Shown here: positions 7,098-14,034 of the stretch, in pieces | How positions within the stretch are numbered: position 1 is the first letter of the stretch | How the letters are laid out: each line of letters starts with the position of its first letter | DNA from: 2-02-FULL-45-10 sp046590235 | Lineage (GTDB): Bacteria; Patescibacteriota; Patescibacteriia; Magasanikbacterales; GWA2-37-8 | Assembly: GCA_046590235.1 (NCBI GenBank) | Contig: JBKJTY010000029.1 | Location: forward strand, 1-20,054 | DNA: 20,054 nt | Direction of reading: 5' to 3' | Notes under the pieces: model-generated | What the model was told of the DNA's origin: nothing | The model's input: the letters and a program-made list of their open reading frames with translations, nothing else | Database searches by the model: none | Program-made: the position numbers and the translations under genes

Positions 7098-7182
7098 TTG
7101 CCTCATTTAGGTGGGTCGTGGTAGGCTAACAATGCTCTTTATAACCGATACTTTAGTATGAAGGCCCAAATTGGGTCCTTTT
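7098..7182 (+). promoter_or_regulatory. Possible uvrA promoter and leader hairpin
   Basis: TTGCCT (7098-7103) and TAGGCT (7122-7127) are spaced by 18 bp. Downstream, AAGG-C-CC and GG-GT-CCTT (7161-7180) can form an imperfect hairpin followed by TTTT, which resembles a small terminator inside the leader. Neither element is strong and no Shine-Dalgarno precedes the ATG at 7201. Confidence 0.3.
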
Positions 7183-7200
7183 GTCGTTTACCCTCATTAT

Positions 7201-9813
7201 ATGCAAGATAAAATCGTAATTAAAGGTGCGCGCGAGCATAATTTGAAGAATATTTCAGTGGAATTGCCGCGCAATAAAATGATTGTTTTTACTGGTTTGT
7301 CAGGCTCTGGCAAGTCTAGTTTGGCGTTTGATACTATCTTTGCCGAAGGGCAACGCCGATACATCGAGAGCCTTTCTGCCTATGCCCGCCAATTTTTGGG
7401 TGGTTTGCAAAAGCCGGATGTTGATGAAATCGAAGGGTTATCGCCGGCGATTTCAATTGATCAAAAAGCACACAGCGCTAATCCGCGTTCGACTGTTGCG
7501 ACGATTACAGAAATCTACGATTACTTACGCGTGTTGTATGCTCGTGTTGGTCAACCATATTGTCCGATTGATGGAACTAAAATCGAGAAAATGACAACCG
7601 ATCAAATGATTGAGACGGTTGAACGAGCTTTAAAAAAAGAAAAGAAATCTTCTGCTGCTAAAGCCGAAACAGGAACAGAAAACGGTAGTGAGTTTATCGT
7701 TCTTTCACCAGTCGTGCGAGGACGTAAAGGTGAGTACTACCAAATGTTGTATGATGTTTATAATTCTGGCTATCTGGAAGTACGTGTTGATGGTGAGATG
7801 AAAAGTTTAAAAGAACGAATTATATTATCAAAGAACAACAAGCATACCATTGAAGTTGTGGTTGATAAATTGTCGGGCAGTCCTGAATATTTGAAGAGCA
7901 AGGATGGGCAACAGCGACTGGCTGAAGCGATAGAAAATGCCGTCGAACTATCAAACGGTCTTTGTGCGGTTATTTATCCGAACGGTGTTGAGCACGTATA
8001 CAGTACGGAATATTCATGTCCGAACGATGGTTTTAGTTTTCCTGAAATTGAGCCACGCTTGTTCAGTTTCAATAGCCCATATGGTTATTGTGATGCCTGT
8101 ACGGGTTTGGGTACGCAAGAATTGTTTAGCGAAGTAGAATGTCCGAAGTGTCACGGTAAACGTTTAAATGATACTGCGCTTAGTGTAAAAGTTGGCGGTA
8201 AAAATATTTGGGAAGTTACCACTCTCATGATTAATGTTGCGCGTGAATTTTTTGCTGAAGTGGAAATGGAGTTAACTGAAAACCAACGCGAAATTGCTGG
8301 GGTAGTGTTACGAGAAATCAGCAGTCGCCTGCAATTTATGTTTGATGTAGGTTTGCATTATCTCAGTTTGAATCGCAAAGCTGGTACGTTATCAGGTGGT
8401 GAAGCACAGCGTATTCGTTTGGCGTCACAAGTTGGCACTAAATTGGTTGGTGCTCTCTACGTGTTGGACGAGCCGACAATTGGTTTGCACCAGCGTGATA
8501 ATGACCACTTGGTAAAAACACTCCGCAATCTCTGTGATGTTGGTAATACTATTATTGTGGTGGAGCACGATGAAGATACGATTTTAACCAGCGATTGGTT
8601 AGTTGATTTTGGTCCGGGTGCTGGTAAACATGGCGGTGATGTTGTATATTCTGGTCCGCTCAAGAATATTTTATCTGGTAAAAATGTTAAAACTTCTAAA
8701 GATCCCGAAACTGATTGTATAGTTTTGGGCGATGCAAAATCTTCCCTGACTGGTAGGTATTTACGTGGTGAAACTAAGGTGCCAGTTCCTGAAAAGCGCC
8801 GTGCTGTTGATCGTTCTACTCCACGTATTAAGATTAAAAAGGCTGCAGAACATAATCTCAAGAATATTGATGTTGAAATTCCGCTTCGTCGCTTTGTTTG
8901 TCTGACTGGCGTGTCTGGTTCGGGTAAATCGACCTTGATGCACGATATTTTACAGCGAGCCATGACAAATAAGTTTTTCCGTACTTCCCATCAGGTTGGT
9001 AAGCATCTGGAAATTACTGGTACGGAATATATTGATCATATGGTGACGATCGATCAAAACCCAATCGGTCGTACTTCACGTTCAAATCCAGCGACTTATA
9101 CAAAAGCCTTTGATTTTATTCGTGAATTATTCGCAGAAACAGCTGAAGCAAAAATTCGTGGTTATAAATCTAGTAAATTTAGTTTCAATGTTCCGGGTGG
9201 ACGTTGTGAAAATTGCGAAGGTAAAGGAACGCTTGAAATTGAAATGCATTTCTTGCCGAGCGTGGAAATTGTCTGTGATGTTTGTAAGGGAAAACGGTTT
9301 ACGAACGAAATTTTACAGGTGCACTATAAAGAAAAAAGTATTACCGATGTTTTGAACATGACCATTGAGGATGCTGGAGAATTCTTCAAGGATATTCCTA
9401 CGATTGCAGATAAAATGAAGATGTTAAATGAAGTGGGTTTGAGCTATCTAACACTTGGCCAATCAGCAACGACCTTGTCTGGCGGTGAGGCGCAACGTAT
9501 CAAACTTAGTCGTGAACTTTCTAAACGTGGTACGTCAAAAACATTGTATTTGCTTGATGAGCCAACAACTGGTTTGCATTACGATGATGTGCGCAAATTG
9601 ATTGAAGTGCTCGAGCGTTTAGTAGGGCAGGGGAATTCAGTTATGGTCATTGAGCACAATTTGGATGTCATCAAATCAGCTGACTGGATTATCGACCTTG
9701 GACCTGAAGGCGGGGATAAAGGTGGTGAGCTCGTTGCTACTGGTACGCCAGAAGAAGTGGCGAGAAAGGCCGGAAGCTTTACAGGGCAGTATTTAAAACG
9801 AATGTTAGCTTAA
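7201..9813 (+). CDS. uvrA: Excinuclease ABC subunit A
   Basis: This is the damage-sensing dimeric ABC ATPase that delivers UvrB to lesions. The protein is 870 aa, shorter than the roughly 940 of E. coli. Visible motifs are first Walker A GLSGSGKSS (about residues 33-41), a zinc module around residues 273-300, first signature LSGGEAQRIRLASQ and Walker B LYVLDEPTIGLH, second Walker A GVSGSGKST (about 570-578), second zinc module CENC...CDVC (about 672-706), second signature LSGGEAQRIKLS and LYLLDEPTTGLH. I chose the ATG at 7201 because MQDKIVIKGAREHNLKNI matches the family start. An upstream TTG at 7171 is in frame but adds an unlikely decapeptide. In zinc module 1 the second cysteine is Asp (CPND, C273 and D276, then C297 and C300). 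Terminator hairpin follows the stop by 3 bp. Confidence 0.97.
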   Translation: MQDKIVIKGAREHNLKNISVELPRNKMIVFTGLSGSGKSSLAFDTIFAEGQRRYIESLSAYARQFLGGLQKPDVDEIEGLSPAISIDQKAHSANPRSTVATITEIYDYLRVLYARVGQPYCPIDGTKIEKMTTDQMIETVERALKKEKKSSAAKAETGTENGSEFIVLSPVVRGRKGEYYQMLYDVYNSGYLEVRVDGEMKSLKERIILSKNNKHTIEVVVDKLSGSPEYLKSKDGQQRLAEAIENAVELSNGLCAVIYPNGVEHVYSTEYSCPNDGFSFPEIEPRLFSFNSPYGYCDACTGLGTQELFSEVECPKCHGKRLNDTALSVKVGGKNIWEVTTLMINVAREFFAEVEMELTENQREIAGVVLREISSRLQFMFDVGLHYLSLNRKAGTLSGGEAQRIRLASQVGTKLVGALYVLDEPTIGLHQRDNDHLVKTLRNLCDVGNTIIVVEHDEDTILTSDWLVDFGPGAGKHGGDVVYSGPLKNILSGKNVKTSKDPETDCIVLGDAKSSLTGRYLRGETKVPVPEKRRAVDRSTPRIKIKKAAEHNLKNIDVEIPLRRFVCLTGVSGSGKSTLMHDILQRAMTNKFFRTSHQVGKHLEITGTEYIDHMVTIDQNPIGRTSRSNPATYTKAFDFIRELFAETAEAKIRGYKSSKFSFNVPGGRCENCEGKGTLEIEMHFLPSVEIVCDVCKGKRFTNEILQVHYKEKSITDVLNMTIEDAGEFFKDIPTIADKMKMLNEVGLSYLTLGQSATTLSGGEAQRIKLSRELSKRGTSKTLYLLDEPTTGLHYDDVRKLIEVLERLVGQGNSVMVIEHNLDVIKSADWIIDLGPEGGDKGGELVATGTPEEVARKAGSFTGQYLKRMLA

Positions 9814-9816
9814 ATT

Positions 9817-9845
9817 AAAAAACCACCTCATTGAGGTGGTTTTTT
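9817..9845. terminator. Bidirectional terminator after uvrA
   Basis: A 13-bp stem (9817-9829 with 9833-9845) has AAAAAACC and GGTTTTTT flanks and a 3-nt loop. It sits 9 bp from the stop of the converging lipoprotein gene and serves both strands. Confidence 0.88.
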
Positions 9846-9854
9846 GTGAATGTT

Positions 9855-10469
9855 TTATTTGAATTCTACTGTAGCAAAGATTTTTTCTGCAGTAGGGAGG
9901 AATGTGTTAAATGTTGGTGTTGCGTCAGTACCAGTAAAGTTGTAAGCGGTTTGGTTGTTTAGTACGAAGTATTCAACACCTTTGATTGCTTGTTTTTCAG
10001 CTGGGTATTCTGGGTTGCTGATTTCGCCAGTAAAGGTAAATTTATGTGCGGTTACACCACCCAAAGTGGTTACACCTTCATCTTTTGCGTTCAATTTTTG
10101 AACAGAATTAGCGAGCGCCTTGTGTGATTCGTCTGAAAGCTCTTTTAGGGTGAGTTTTTCACCGTCAGGGATAGTGATAGCTGTGATGTTAACATTTTCT
10201 CGGTACATATCTTCTTCGCCGGCTTGTTCAGAGTAGAAAGCAACGTTTAAACTACCTTCATCAGGTGTTTCGTCTTTTTCCCAACCCTTTGGAATTTGAA
10301 GTTTGAATTTAAATTGTGCAGCTTGGTCGTATGCAGTGTAACCTTCTATTGGGGCAACAACCGCTGAAACGTTGTTTGTAGCTGGTGCAGTATCGCATCC
10401 ACCACCGATGAGTAAAAGTGCAGCAACAAAACCTGTTGCTAGGGCTTGTTTCGAGAATGCCTGTGGCAT
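9855..10469 (-). CDS. Lipoprotein with PsbP/DUF1795-like outer domain
   Basis: This 204-aa protein has a type II signal peptide ending in lipobox LIGGGC (Cys about residue 25) and a short Ala/Thr/Asn linker. The domain of about 150 residues begins with FKFKLQIPKGWEKDE, followed by FYSEQ and later GGVTAHKFTFTGE and a C-terminal FLPTAEKIFATVEF. The IP-x-GW opening and the ending with an F-x-T-x-x-x-I-x-x-T-V-x-F pattern are seen in PsbP-like and DUF1795-type proteins of bacterial envelopes. That assignment is by resemblance only. Function is unknown. The gene is divergent from uvrC and shares the promoter region with it, and it is the second minus-strand lipoprotein gene placed between uvr genes. 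Confidence 0.85.
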   Translation of the reverse strand: MPQAFSKQALATGFVAALLLIGGGCDTAPATNNVSAVVAPIEGYTAYDQAAQFKFKLQIPKGWEKDETPDEGSLNVAFYSEQAGEEDMYRENVNITAITIPDGEKLTLKELSDESHKALANSVQKLNAKDEGVTTLGGVTAHKFTFTGEISNPEYPAEKQAIKGVEYFVLNNQTAYNFTGTDATPTFNTFLPTAEKIFATVEFK

Positions 10470-10488
10470 AATTTAAAGTATATTAAGG

Positions 10489-10541
10489 TTGCTAAAATTG
10501 CTTTATAGAGCTAGTATATACCAGTATTTTGTTTTCAACAA
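10489..10541. promoter_or_regulatory. Face-to-face promoters of uvrC and the lipoprotein gene with overlapping -10 boxes
   Basis: Plus strand: TTGCTA (10489-10494), a 17-bp spacer, TAGTAT (10512-10517) for uvrC. Minus strand: TTGTTG (10536-10541), a 17-bp spacer, TATACT (10513-10518) for the lipoprotein gene. The two -10 boxes share five base pairs, so both cannot be occupied at once. An additional minus-strand TATACT (10477-10482) ends 7 nt before the lipoprotein ATG but lacks a matching -35 box. Confidence 0.6.
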
Positions 10542-11800
10542 TGGCTATGATAGCGGAACGCCTTCAGCAATTACCAGATGAACCAGGAATTTATCTCTTT
10601 TACTCGGCGGAAAACGAGCTTATTTATGTTGGTAAAGCTACTTCGCTTAAAAGTCGTGTAAAAAGCTATTTTAGAGGTTTACGTACACCGCGCCCAATCG
10701 AGGAGATGATCCACGAGGTCGCAAAGATTGATTGGCGCACAACTGAATCTGTGCTTGAAGCTGTTATTTTGGAATCGGTTTTCATCAAACGTTTTTTACC
10801 AAAATATAATGTTCTTGGAAAAGATAATAAAAGTTGGAACTATATTATTTTAACAAAAGATGACTATCCGAAAGTTGTTACCATGCGTCAGCATGATTTG
10901 GAAATGCTTCGAGTTAATAACTTGGGAGAATATAAAAAAATGGCGGATATGTATGGTCCGTATCCAGGGCTAAACACGCGTGCTGCCATGAAAATTTTAC
11001 GTCGTTTATTCCATTTTTCCACTTGTGAACCAGGTGCTAAACGACCATGTTTGTATTATCAAATGGGACAATGCTTGGGCGTGTGCATTGGAGAGGTTAC
11101 TCCAGTTGATTATCGTCGTCGTGTAACTACTCCTTTAAAATGGTTTTTAGCTGGACGAAAGAAGTTGGTTATTAAGGCGTTTGAAAAGCAAATGAAAGAC
11201 GCGGCTAAGCAGGAACGGTTTGAAGAGGCGACCTTGATCCGCAATCAGTTAAAGGACTTGTACCGTATTCACGATGTAACTTTGATTAATAAAGGTTTTT
11301 TTGAAGACCAGAAAATTGAAGCACCTGAGTTGGTGGCAGGCAGAAAGATGCGTATTGAAGGTTATGATATCTCTAATTTGGGTGCGACTGATAAGGTGGC
11401 GAGTATGGTAGTATTTGATAATGAAGGCCCAGTTAAATCTGAGTACCGTAAATTTAATATTAAAACAGTTGAAGGTCAAAGTGATATTGATTGTTTAGCA
11501 GAGGTCTTGGGACGTCGTCTAAAACGCAACGATTGGCAGATGCCTGACGTTATTCTTATTGATGGTGGGCGACCACAAATCAACCGAGTAAAAAAAGTGT
11601 TCGAGGATTTTAATTGTATAATTCCATTTTTGGGAATTGCTAAAGGGGCTGAACGTAAACGTAATGATGTAATACTTGGAACTAAAGAAGAAGCATTTGT
11701 TCGTTGGGTGTCTGCGCACCAACCGCTGCTTATCAGAGTGCGGGATGAGGCACATCGATTCGCGATAACATTTAATCGAAGTAAGAGAAAAATTAAATAA
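10541..11800 (+). CDS. uvrC: Excinuclease ABC subunit C, short form without C-terminal HhH
   Basis: This is the dual nuclease that makes the 3' and 5' incisions in excision repair. The protein is 419 aa against about 600 in E. coli. In order: GIY-YIG nuclease (G16-I17-Y18, Y29-V30-G31, catalytic R39), a four-cysteine cluster C162, C170, C178, C182 in the position reported to bind an Fe-S cluster, a UVR helix pair (about residues 205-240) for UvrB contact, and the RNase H-like nuclease with GYDISN (about 273-278), LIDGG (about 339-343) and RDEAHRFA (about 400-407). All catalytic residues are present. The protein stops about 12 residues after RDEAHRFA, so the tandem helix-hairpin-helix DNA-binding domain is missing. 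The next gene begins 4 bp later, so no frameshifted remnant follows. I chose ATG 10541; a TTG at 10529 is in frame, and M3 (10547) is an alternative. Confidence 0.95.
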   Translation: MAMIAERLQQLPDEPGIYLFYSAENELIYVGKATSLKSRVKSYFRGLRTPRPIEEMIHEVAKIDWRTTESVLEAVILESVFIKRFLPKYNVLGKDNKSWNYIILTKDDYPKVVTMRQHDLEMLRVNNLGEYKKMADMYGPYPGLNTRAAMKILRRLFHFSTCEPGAKRPCLYYQMGQCLGVCIGEVTPVDYRRRVTTPLKWFLAGRKKLVIKAFEKQMKDAAKQERFEEATLIRNQLKDLYRIHDVTLINKGFFEDQKIEAPELVAGRKMRIEGYDISNLGATDKVASMVVFDNEGPVKSEYRKFNIKTVEGQSDIDCLAEVLGRRLKRNDWQMPDVILIDGGRPQINRVKKVFEDFNCIIPFLGIAKGAERKRNDVILGTKEEAFVRWVSAHQPLLIRVRDEAHRFAITFNRSKRKIK

Positions 11801-11804
11801 TTAT

Positions 11805-12581
11805 ATGAATAATAAAATAAATAAATCTAAAACAGATACTTCTTGGGGCGGTGTGGCTGATTGGTATAACGATCTTCTCTCACAAGAGGGGACATACCAA
11901 AAAGAAGTCATTTTGCCGAATTTAATTCGTCTTTTGCAGTTAAAGAAAAATGAACTCGTCATTGATATCGGTTGTGGAACAGGGTTTTTTTCTCGCGCAA
12001 TCGTTAACGAAGGTGCGAAGGTTATTGGGTTGGACGTAGGAAAGGAGTTGATCGCAAAGGCGAAAGAGGTTCCGCATCCTGGTATTGCGTATCATGTTGC
12101 CTCATCTGATGCTATTCCTTTTGTGCTTGATGGCGCTGCTGACAAAGCGATTATGGTTTTATCGCTTCAGAATATGGAAAATGCTTTGGGGGCAATAAGT
12201 GAGGCTGCTCGTATATTAAAGAAAGGTGGAAAATTGTTTATCGTACTCAATCATCCAGCTTTTCGTATACCCGGCGTGAGTAGTTGGGGATGGGACGAAA
12301 AAAGTTCAGTGCAGTATAGACGTCTTGATGGGTATATGTCCGAGAAGAAGTTGAAGATCGAAATGCACCCCGGAGCGAATCCAAATGACGTTACCTGGTC
12401 TTTTCATCGCCCTTTGCAGTACTATTTTAAGGCTTTTGCCAAATATGGTTTAGCTGTTAGTAGAATGGAAGAATGGGTTAGCCATACCCGTACCCCGCAC
12501 GGACCCCGAAAAGATGCTGAAAACAGAGCTCGAGCCGAATTTCCTATCTTTTTGTGCTTTGAAGTGCTTAAGATTAGCTAA
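11805..12581 (+). CDS. Class I SAM-dependent methyltransferase, substrate unknown
   Basis: This 258-aa protein has motif I LVIDIGCGTGFFSRAIV (about residues 51-67), an acidic end of strand 2 at GLDVGKELI (75-83), a motif near ASSDAIPF (about 99-106), a post-II strand AIMVLSLQNMENA (about 114-126) and ILKKGGKLFIVLNHPAFRIPG (about 136-157). This is the standard Rossmann methyltransferase layout of the Methyltransf_11 type. The C-terminal region (SFHRPLQYYFKAFAKYGL, then HGPRKDAENRARAEFPIFLCFEV) is typical of small-molecule or lipid-like substrates. I cannot name the substrate. The gene starts 4 bp after the uvrC stop, so it is co-transcribed. No clear terminator follows: the intergenic stretch has only a weak 6-bp hairpin at 12621-12635. 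Confidence 0.9.
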   Translation: MNNKINKSKTDTSWGGVADWYNDLLSQEGTYQKEVILPNLIRLLQLKKNELVIDIGCGTGFFSRAIVNEGAKVIGLDVGKELIAKAKEVPHPGIAYHVASSDAIPFVLDGAADKAIMVLSLQNMENALGAISEAARILKKGGKLFIVLNHPAFRIPGVSSWGWDEKSSVQYRRLDGYMSEKKLKIEMHPGANPNDVTWSFHRPLQYYFKAFAKYGLAVSRMEEWVSHTRTPHGPRKDAENRARAEFPIFLCFEVLKIS

Positions 12582-12671
12582 AATCCTTGTATTAGCAAAA
12601 ACCTTTTGTGTACATTTTCGTCGTATATGATACGATGTCTTTAGTGGCTTTTGATTGTCGGGAGGCAGGTC

Positions 12672-12700
12672 TTGACAAAAAAAGCTCTTTTATGTAGAAT
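12672..12700 (+). promoter_or_regulatory. Strong promoter of the zinc-ribbon/L25 operon, near-leaderless
   Basis: TTGACA (12672-12677), a 17-bp spacer and TAGAAT (12695-12700). The ATG lies 12 nt after the -10 box, so the leader is about 5-6 nt with no room for a Shine-Dalgarno. Confidence 0.8.
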
Positions 12701-12712
12701 AAGCCCACCTCT

Positions 12713-13057
12713 ATGGCACTTTCCGCAAAGCCAGAGTCCTGGCGAGAAGCTTTAAAATTCATCAACCGTTGTCCAATTTGTAGTGAAAACTACGAAACAG
12801 ACAAGGCGCAATTGTTTGCGGCTAACGAAACGGCGAGTTTGATTCATATCGCTTGTCCGAAATGCCAGAGTTATTTTGTTGCAATGATTGTGATGGTTGG
12901 CCACGGGCTTAGCTCGGTTGGCATGGTGACAGATTTAAGTTTCGATGATATCCGTCGGCTGTATAAGACAGACCCGATTACGACTGATGAAATGATTAAA
13001 GGATATCAAGCAATCAATAACAAACATTTTTTACAAACATTAATTTTAAATGGGTAA
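12713..13057 (+). CDS. Small zinc-ribbon-like protein of unknown function, upstream of L25
   Basis: This 114-aa protein has two CxxC pairs, CPIC (C20, C23) and CPKC (C48, C51), with a beta-rich segment between them. This is a zinc-ribbon arrangement. After the second pair comes a hydrophobic stretch (SYFVAMIVMVGHGLSSVGMVTDL, about 53-75), which may be a buried strand rather than a membrane helix. Then follows a helical tail with SFDDIRRLYKTDPITTDEMIKGYQ. I do not recognise the family. It has its own strong promoter and lies 7 bp before rplY, so the two form an operon. A role in ribosome assembly or translation is suggested only by that linkage. Confidence 0.85.
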   Translation: MALSAKPESWREALKFINRCPICSENYETDKAQLFAANETASLIHIACPKCQSYFVAMIVMVGHGLSSVGMVTDLSFDDIRRLYKTDPITTDEMIKGYQAINNKHFLQTLILNG

Positions 13058-13064
13058 GTAGCGT

Positions 13065-13784
13065 ATGAACTACACATTAACGGCCGAACTCCGTACAATC
13101 AAAGGTAATAAACTTCGTTACGAAGGTAAGCTTCCTGCTGTTGTATACGGTGCTGGCAAAGAAGCTGAATCATTGGCTGTATCGCCAACTGAATTTCTTA
13201 AATTATACAAGCAAGCTGGTGAATCAAGTCTTATTGACCTTGTGATCGCTGGCAAGGAAGTTGGTAAAGTGCTCGTTCAAGATGTGCAATTTGATCCAGT
13301 TTCTGATCGTATTATCCACGCTGACTTACGCCGCATCGACATGAACAAGGCTATGACTGCTCCAGTTGCATTGCGCTTTGTTGGTGAAGCTCCAGTTATC
13401 AAAGCATCTGGTGGTACTATGGTTACCAACATCAATACAGTTATCGTTGAATGTTTGCCAAAAGATTTGGTATCCCACATCGATGTTGAACTTACTTCTA
13501 TCACTTCATACGAAGTTGTTCTCAAGGTTAAAGACATCAAAGTTCCAGCTGGTATCAAAATCACTAGCCCTAACACTGATGATCTCGTTGCGAAAGCTGC
13601 TCCTGCATTGTCTGAAGCTGAAATCAAAGCTATGGAAGATGCTTCAACTGCTAACGTCGACCTTAGTAAGATCGAATCTGCTAAGAAGAAGGAAGAAGAA
13701 GCTGAAGAAGGCGCTGAAGGTGCTGCAGCTGCTGCTCCTGCTGCGGATGCTAAGAAGGATGAAAAGAAGGAAGTTAAGAAATAA
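13065..13784 (+). CDS. rplY: Ribosomal protein L25, long (CTC/TL5) form
   Basis: This is the 5S rRNA-binding protein of the large subunit. The N-terminal L25 domain (about residues 1-90) has the family start LTAELRTIKGNKLRYEGKLPAVVYGAGKE, with GKLPAVVYG as landmark. The second TL5-type beta domain spans about 95-185. The C-terminal tail of about 50 residues is rich in Ala, Glu and Lys (runs of A near 225 and KKDEKKEVKK at the end). The 239-aa length suits the CTC class with a variable tail, not the 94-aa E. coli form. There is little Shine-Dalgarno. The gene is read from the promoter at 12672 via the zinc-ribbon gene and ends at a strong terminator. Confidence 0.95.
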   Translation: MNYTLTAELRTIKGNKLRYEGKLPAVVYGAGKEAESLAVSPTEFLKLYKQAGESSLIDLVIAGKEVGKVLVQDVQFDPVSDRIIHADLRRIDMNKAMTAPVALRFVGEAPVIKASGGTMVTNINTVIVECLPKDLVSHIDVELTSITSYEVVLKVKDIKVPAGIKITSPNTDDLVAKAAPALSEAEIKAMEDASTANVDLSKIESAKKKEEEAEEGAEGAAAAAPAADAKKDEKKEVKK

Positions 13785-13793
13785 AGATTTTTT

Positions 13794-13823
13794 AAAACCT
13801 CGGGCTCAACCCGAGGTTTTTTT
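13794..13823 (+). terminator. Rho-independent terminator after rplY
   Basis: An 11-bp stem AAAACCTCGGG (13794-13804) with CCCGAGGTTTT (13810-13820), a 5-nt loop and a T-run to 13823. Confidence 0.9.
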
Positions 13824-13884
13824 ATTATCATTTTTTCTTCACTATCGTTCTTCTGTTTCTTTACTGTTGCACAGTTCGCATGTC

Positions 13885-13971
13885 ACTTTCTTTATAACTA
13901 AAGGAAAGTAACCAAAGAAAGTTTCAGGGGTTATTAAAACTCGGCTGCGGCCTCAGACAGTTAATAACCCC
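13885..13971. repeat. Intergenic element with two tandem inverted repeats
   Basis: First pair: ACTTTCTTT (13885-13893) with AAAGAAAGT (13914-13922). Second pair: GGGGTTATTAA (13927-13937) with TTAATAACCCC (13961-13971), which encloses a GGC-TGCG-GCC core. The 250-nt gap between rplY and the DUF3048 gene otherwise holds the terminator at its left end and the promoter at its right. The element looks like a dispersed intergenic repeat or a non-coding palindromic unit. Its copy number cannot be judged from one window. Confidence 0.5.
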
Positions 13972-13997
13972 CGAACCCCAAGTGATAAGTATGATGC

Positions 13998-14025
13998 TTT
14001 ACGGGGTTGATAAACATGATATACT
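13998..14025 (+). promoter_or_regulatory. Promoter of the DUF3048 gene, near-leaderless
   Basis: TTTACG (13998-14003), a 16-bp spacer and TATACT (14020-14025). The ATG follows 9 nt after the -10 box. Confidence 0.55.
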
Positions 14026-14034
14026 GTTTACACT

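Noticed and set aside
13277..13831. 184-aa minus-strand frame over rplY
   Set aside because: It is the shadow of rplY and would read through the terminator.
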